Shown here one piece after another: positions 47,027-48,834 of a DNA stretch of 48,834 nucleotides; the stretch's first letter is position 1; every line of letters begins with the position of its first letter. The DNA is from Rhodospirillum sp. (GTDB lineage: Bacteria; Pseudomonadota; Alphaproteobacteria; Rhodospirillales; Rhodospirillaceae): contig JAIOYK010000040.1 of NCBI GenBank assembly GCA_021741145.1, positions 1-48,834 on the forward strand, written 5' to 3'. Under the pieces are notes generated by a model. The model did no database searches. It saw only the letters and a list, made by a program, of their open reading frames with translations, and was not told where the DNA came from. A program made the position numbers and the translations under genes.

Positions 47027-47394
47027 GACGGGACCTCGCCCACGGGCCGCAGTACCAGCCGGTGGAGCATGCCCATGCCCATGGAACGGTCCGAGGCATC
47101 AACGATCCGATAAATCCAACCGGCCACTTCCAAGCGGTCGTTGGCCCGGGGGGCGGCGGCCTGATCTCCCGCGGCCAAGGCCAGACGGTCGCCGGGTTGG
47201 CGAATGGGGGAGTCCGAGGCGGAAAGGGCGCTGGCCAACAGGGCCACGCGCAGCGGCACATGGCTTTCCAAGGCGGTCACATGGTCGAAGGCCGGATCGG
47301 GCACTCGGACCAGGGTCGCGTTCAACACGACCTCTCCGGCCGCCGCGAGCGCCTTTTCCACGGCGCCGGACAGGGTTTCCTTGGTGACGGGCAT
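47023..47394 (-). CDS. Probable head-tail joining (neck) phage protein
   Basis: Not confidently named. The 123-residue product has an N-terminal helix (KETLSGAVEKALAAAGEVVL) and a C-terminal beta domain with DRLEVAGWIYRIVDASD and LHRLVLRPVGE, a pattern similar to head-closure/joining proteins (short SH3-like barrel with GDRLEV.G..Y.I.D). It lies 5 bp after the adaptor gene and overlaps the next gene by 4 bp. Confidence 0.62.
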   Translation of the reverse strand: MPVTKETLSGAVEKALAAAGEVVLNATLVRVPDPAFDHVTALESHVPLRVALLASALSASDSPIRQPGDRLALAAGDQAAAPRANDRLEVAGWIYRIVDASDRSMGMGMLHRLVLRPVGEVPS

Positions 47395-47399
47395 GGGGG

Positions 47400-47927
47400 T
47401 TATCCTCTGGCGAGACGGGGACCGCCCCGCTTGAACAAGGGGGTCAGCAGGCCCTCCACCACCGGCAGGGCCGGGCCGGAGGGGAAGGACAGGTCGTAGA
47501 CCGTACGGGTGGAAACGGCGTCCAGGGTCACCGCCTCCTCGCTCACCTTTCCCGACCGGTCGCGGTCGGCCATCAGCGGCGCCTTCAGCGCGCGCGCGGC
47601 CAGTTCACAGGTGGCCGCCAGGACCTCCCGGGGGACGGAGTCGCCGCCCAAAGGCACGCCGGAGCGATCGACGGCGCCCAGGCGAGGCCAGCAGAGGGCC
47701 TGCCCCCGCCCCCTGGTCGGCGCCCCTGAAAAGCGGTCGCCATAGGCCAGTCCCAGGTGGGCGGACGCCTCCCGCAGGGCCCCTTCCCGCCCGCTCTCGG
47801 CCGCGGCGAGCCAGGGGTCGGACAGGTTGGCATGGGGTCGGGCGGACCAATAGGCATCCGCGGCCTCCAGGGAGAGGAAGCTGTCGGCCTCGGCCAGCCC
47901 GAGGCCCTCCTCGACGGTCAGGGTCAT
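47400..47927 (-). CDS. DnaT_2-type phage head-tail adaptor protein
   Basis: A 175-residue protein matching the 'putative DnaT-like' family found after phage capsid genes, which in practice are head-tail adaptors. Typical parts: SFLSLEAADAYWSAR, the helical GREGALREASAHLGLAYGDR, CWPRLGAVDRSGVPL, and VPREVLAATCELAARALKAP followed by LMADRD. It lies 4 bp after the 169-residue gene and 5 bp before the joining protein. It is the best evidence that this end of the module derives from a tailed phage neck region. Confidence 0.75.
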   Translation of the reverse strand: MTLTVEEGLGLAEADSFLSLEAADAYWSARPHANLSDPWLAAAESGREGALREASAHLGLAYGDRFSGAPTRGRGQALCWPRLGAVDRSGVPLGGDSVPREVLAATCELAARALKAPLMADRDRSGKVSEEAVTLDAVSTRTVYDLSFPSGPALPVVEGLLTPLFKRGGPRLARG

Positions 47928-47931
47928 GGTG

Positions 47932-48441
47932 TCAACGCTCCAACGCGCAGGGTTCGAAGGGGGGGATGAGGGTCAGCCGCAGGGGCAAACCGAGCCAGTC
48001 CCCGGGGCTGAGCGGCAGGTTCCCCCCGCGCGGGCCGAGGATCGCCCCGGACCGCCAAGTCAGGGCCGGACCGTCCAGGGCGCGGACGGTGACCTGGGCG
48101 AAGCCGCCCAAGGCCGTCCGGGCGAAGGGCGTCAGGGTGAGGCCTGTCCCGTCGTCGGTCTCCACGGTGCCCAGCAGGGCCGCGCGCAGGGTCTCGGCAT
48201 TCCACTCCCGGGCCTCGAACAGAAGGTCCAGGCGGTCGGTGACCGGGTCTTCGCGGACCGGGGCGAGACCGCCGTTGGCCTGGTCCTCCCACCGGGTCAG
48301 GATGGAACGGGTCCGGTCCAACACGGCGCCGGACAGAAGGCCCAGGTCCCGGTAATCGACGCCGTCCCCGGAAAACCAGACGACGGTCTCGCCACCGGAA
48401 AACAGGTGCGCAGGCAGGATGGCCCGAGGTGTCAGGGTCAT
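47932..48441 (-). CDS. First gene of the tail module, unknown phage protein (169 aa)
   Basis: Not recognised. The 169-residue product has LFSGGETVVWFSGDGVDYRD near its start and WNAETLRAALLGTVETDDGT later, and ends with a beta-rich part (LTWRSGAILGPRGGNLPLSP). Phage-type context is the only functional clue. It is the first gene of the minus-strand unit; about 390 bases of repeat-rich non-coding DNA lie upstream. No clear promoter is seen; the ribosome site is weak. No capsid gene precedes it within the window. Confidence 0.65.
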   Translation of the reverse strand: MTLTPRAILPAHLFSGGETVVWFSGDGVDYRDLGLLSGAVLDRTRSILTRWEDQANGGLAPVREDPVTDRLDLLFEAREWNAETLRAALLGTVETDDGTGLTLTPFARTALGGFAQVTVRALDGPALTWRSGAILGPRGGNLPLSPGDWLGLPLRLTLIPPFEPCALER

Positions 48442-48524
48442 GGTCGATGTCGCTTTTTACGATTGGGTTGGAAACAAATAGGGGCTCCCGCCCCGCTCCG
48501 CCAAAGGCGGACATTCAACAAGCA

Positions 48525-48584
48525 GGGGGCTCCCGCCCCCGACCCCGGTTGGGAGGCGATGCCTCCCAAACCCTCCCTTTTTTT
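48525..48584 (+). repeat. Double-hairpin element, copy A, ending in a T-run
   Basis: Hairpin GGGGGCtcccGCCCCC-type (48525-48540) is followed by TTGGGAGGCgatGCCTCCCAA (48549-48569) and, after ACCCTCCC, by TTTTTTT (48578-48584). It can act as an intrinsic terminator on the plus strand. The same layout recurs inverted at 48781-48834. Confidence 0.75.
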
Positions 48585-48626
48585 GTCCAATGTGAAAGGT
48601 CGAGCTCTTTCGTTCTCACCCTTTTT

Positions 48627-48710
48627 CGTCATGCCCGCGCAAGCGGGCATCCAGCGTGGGACCAGGTGACGGAAGCGGTCGACGCGCCAGGCACGCCTTT
48701 CACCAATGAC
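48627..48710 (+). repeat. Dispersed repeat, copy 2
   Basis: It starts CGTCATGCCCGCGcaaGCGG, a hairpin head, followed by GCATCCAGCGTGGG and then the tail GGTCGACGCGCCAGG, ACGCCTTTCACCAATGA. The tail matches copy 1 at 26864-26952. Confidence 0.8.
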
Positions 48711-48720
48711 ACCGAAATCC

Positions 48721-48753
48721 ACCCTAGATTCCCGCCTGCGCGGGAATGACGAG
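48721..48753 (-). repeat. Dispersed repeat head, inverted copy 3
   Basis: On the minus strand it reads CGTCATTCCCGCGCAGGCGG, GAATCTAGGGTGG, i.e. the head of the same family without the tail. It is inverted relative to copy 2, 10 bp away. Confidence 0.75.
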
Positions 48754-48780
48754 GAGGAGAGCGGGAATAACGAAATAGCT

Positions 48781-48834
48781 GGAGGGTTCGGGAGGCCGTG
48801 CCTCCCGATTGGGGGATCGGGGGCGTATGCCCCC
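48781..48834 (-). repeat. Double-hairpin element, copy B (inverted, truncated by window end)
   Basis: On the minus strand GGGGGCatacGCCCCC (48819-48834), then CGGGAGGCacgGCCTCCCG (48789-48807), then AACCCTCC: the order of copy A. Stems are conserved while loop bases differ, which indicates selection for, or spread of, the hairpin structure. Confidence 0.72.

Larger units (their letters stand above)
48442..48834. other. Repeat-rich non-coding flank of the tail module
   Basis: 393 bases without a gene. They hold hairpins (GGGGCtcccGCCCC at 48481-48494, CCGCCaaaGGCGG near 48500) and the repeat copies listed separately. Short open frames here merely read through palindromes. Confidence 0.7.

Noticed and set aside
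36939-48441. Type VI secretion or contractile injection system
   Set aside because: No sheath, tube, VgrG, ClpV or baseplate wedge signatures were seen; fibres and neck-like proteins fit a phage tail better.

Overview
The window looks like chromosomal DNA of a high-GC, Gram-negative alphaproteobacterium, most likely Rhodospirillales-like. The evidence is a lanthanide-type methanol dehydrogenase with glutathione-linked formaldehyde oxidation, an alphaproteobacterial rrf2-sufBCDS-sufT-sufA order, a DUF3126 protein, an OpgG/OpgH pair and a holin/GH108 muramidase pair of the alphaproteobacterial type. The genus cannot be fixed from sequence alone.

Region 1 (89-13352) is a C1/quinoprotein locus. 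XoxF oxidises methanol in the periplasm and passes electrons to the neighbouring class I cytochrome c; formaldehyde is then handled by S-(hydroxymethyl)glutathione dehydrogenase and S-formylglutathione hydrolase. Beside these lie quinoprotein-associated accessory genes (a metallo-beta-lactamase-fold 'relay' hydrolase, a SoxYZ-like fusion, three unrecognised exported proteins) and a three-gene signalling unit: hybrid histidine kinase, FIST-domain sensor and LuxR-type response regulator.

Region 2 (13859-21028) holds housekeeping and envelope genes: fumarase C, a LysE-type exporter, a CigR-like exported protein and an osmoregulated periplasmic glucan operon (opgG, a small membrane protein, opgH).

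Region 3 (21272-24013) is a compact lysis cassette (small gene, GH108 endolysin with an inserted EF-hand-like loop, holin) divergent from an S24-type autocleavable repressor and an HTH_39 gene. No phage structural genes are beside it.

Region 4 (24031-36890) carries an orphan palm/cyclase-like protein, DUF3126, YchJ, an acetolactate decarboxylase with a ribbon-helix-helix-like extension, the complete suf operon with its Rrf2 regulator, a DUF2934 protein and glgB.

Region 5 (36939-48441, all minus strand) is a phage-derived adaptor/tail/fibre module: a DnaT_2-type head-tail adaptor and small neck-like proteins, then a hub-like protein and three long fibre-like proteins. No capsid, terminase, tape measure or integrase is visible. 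A strong intrinsic terminator sits inside the module. Its upstream flank (48442-48834) is packed with hairpin-forming dispersed repeats, one of which recurs at 26864-26952. The separation of lysis and tail genes by about 13 kb of host genes is the most unusual large-scale feature and suggests a domesticated or gene-transfer-agent-like system, or two independent remnants.
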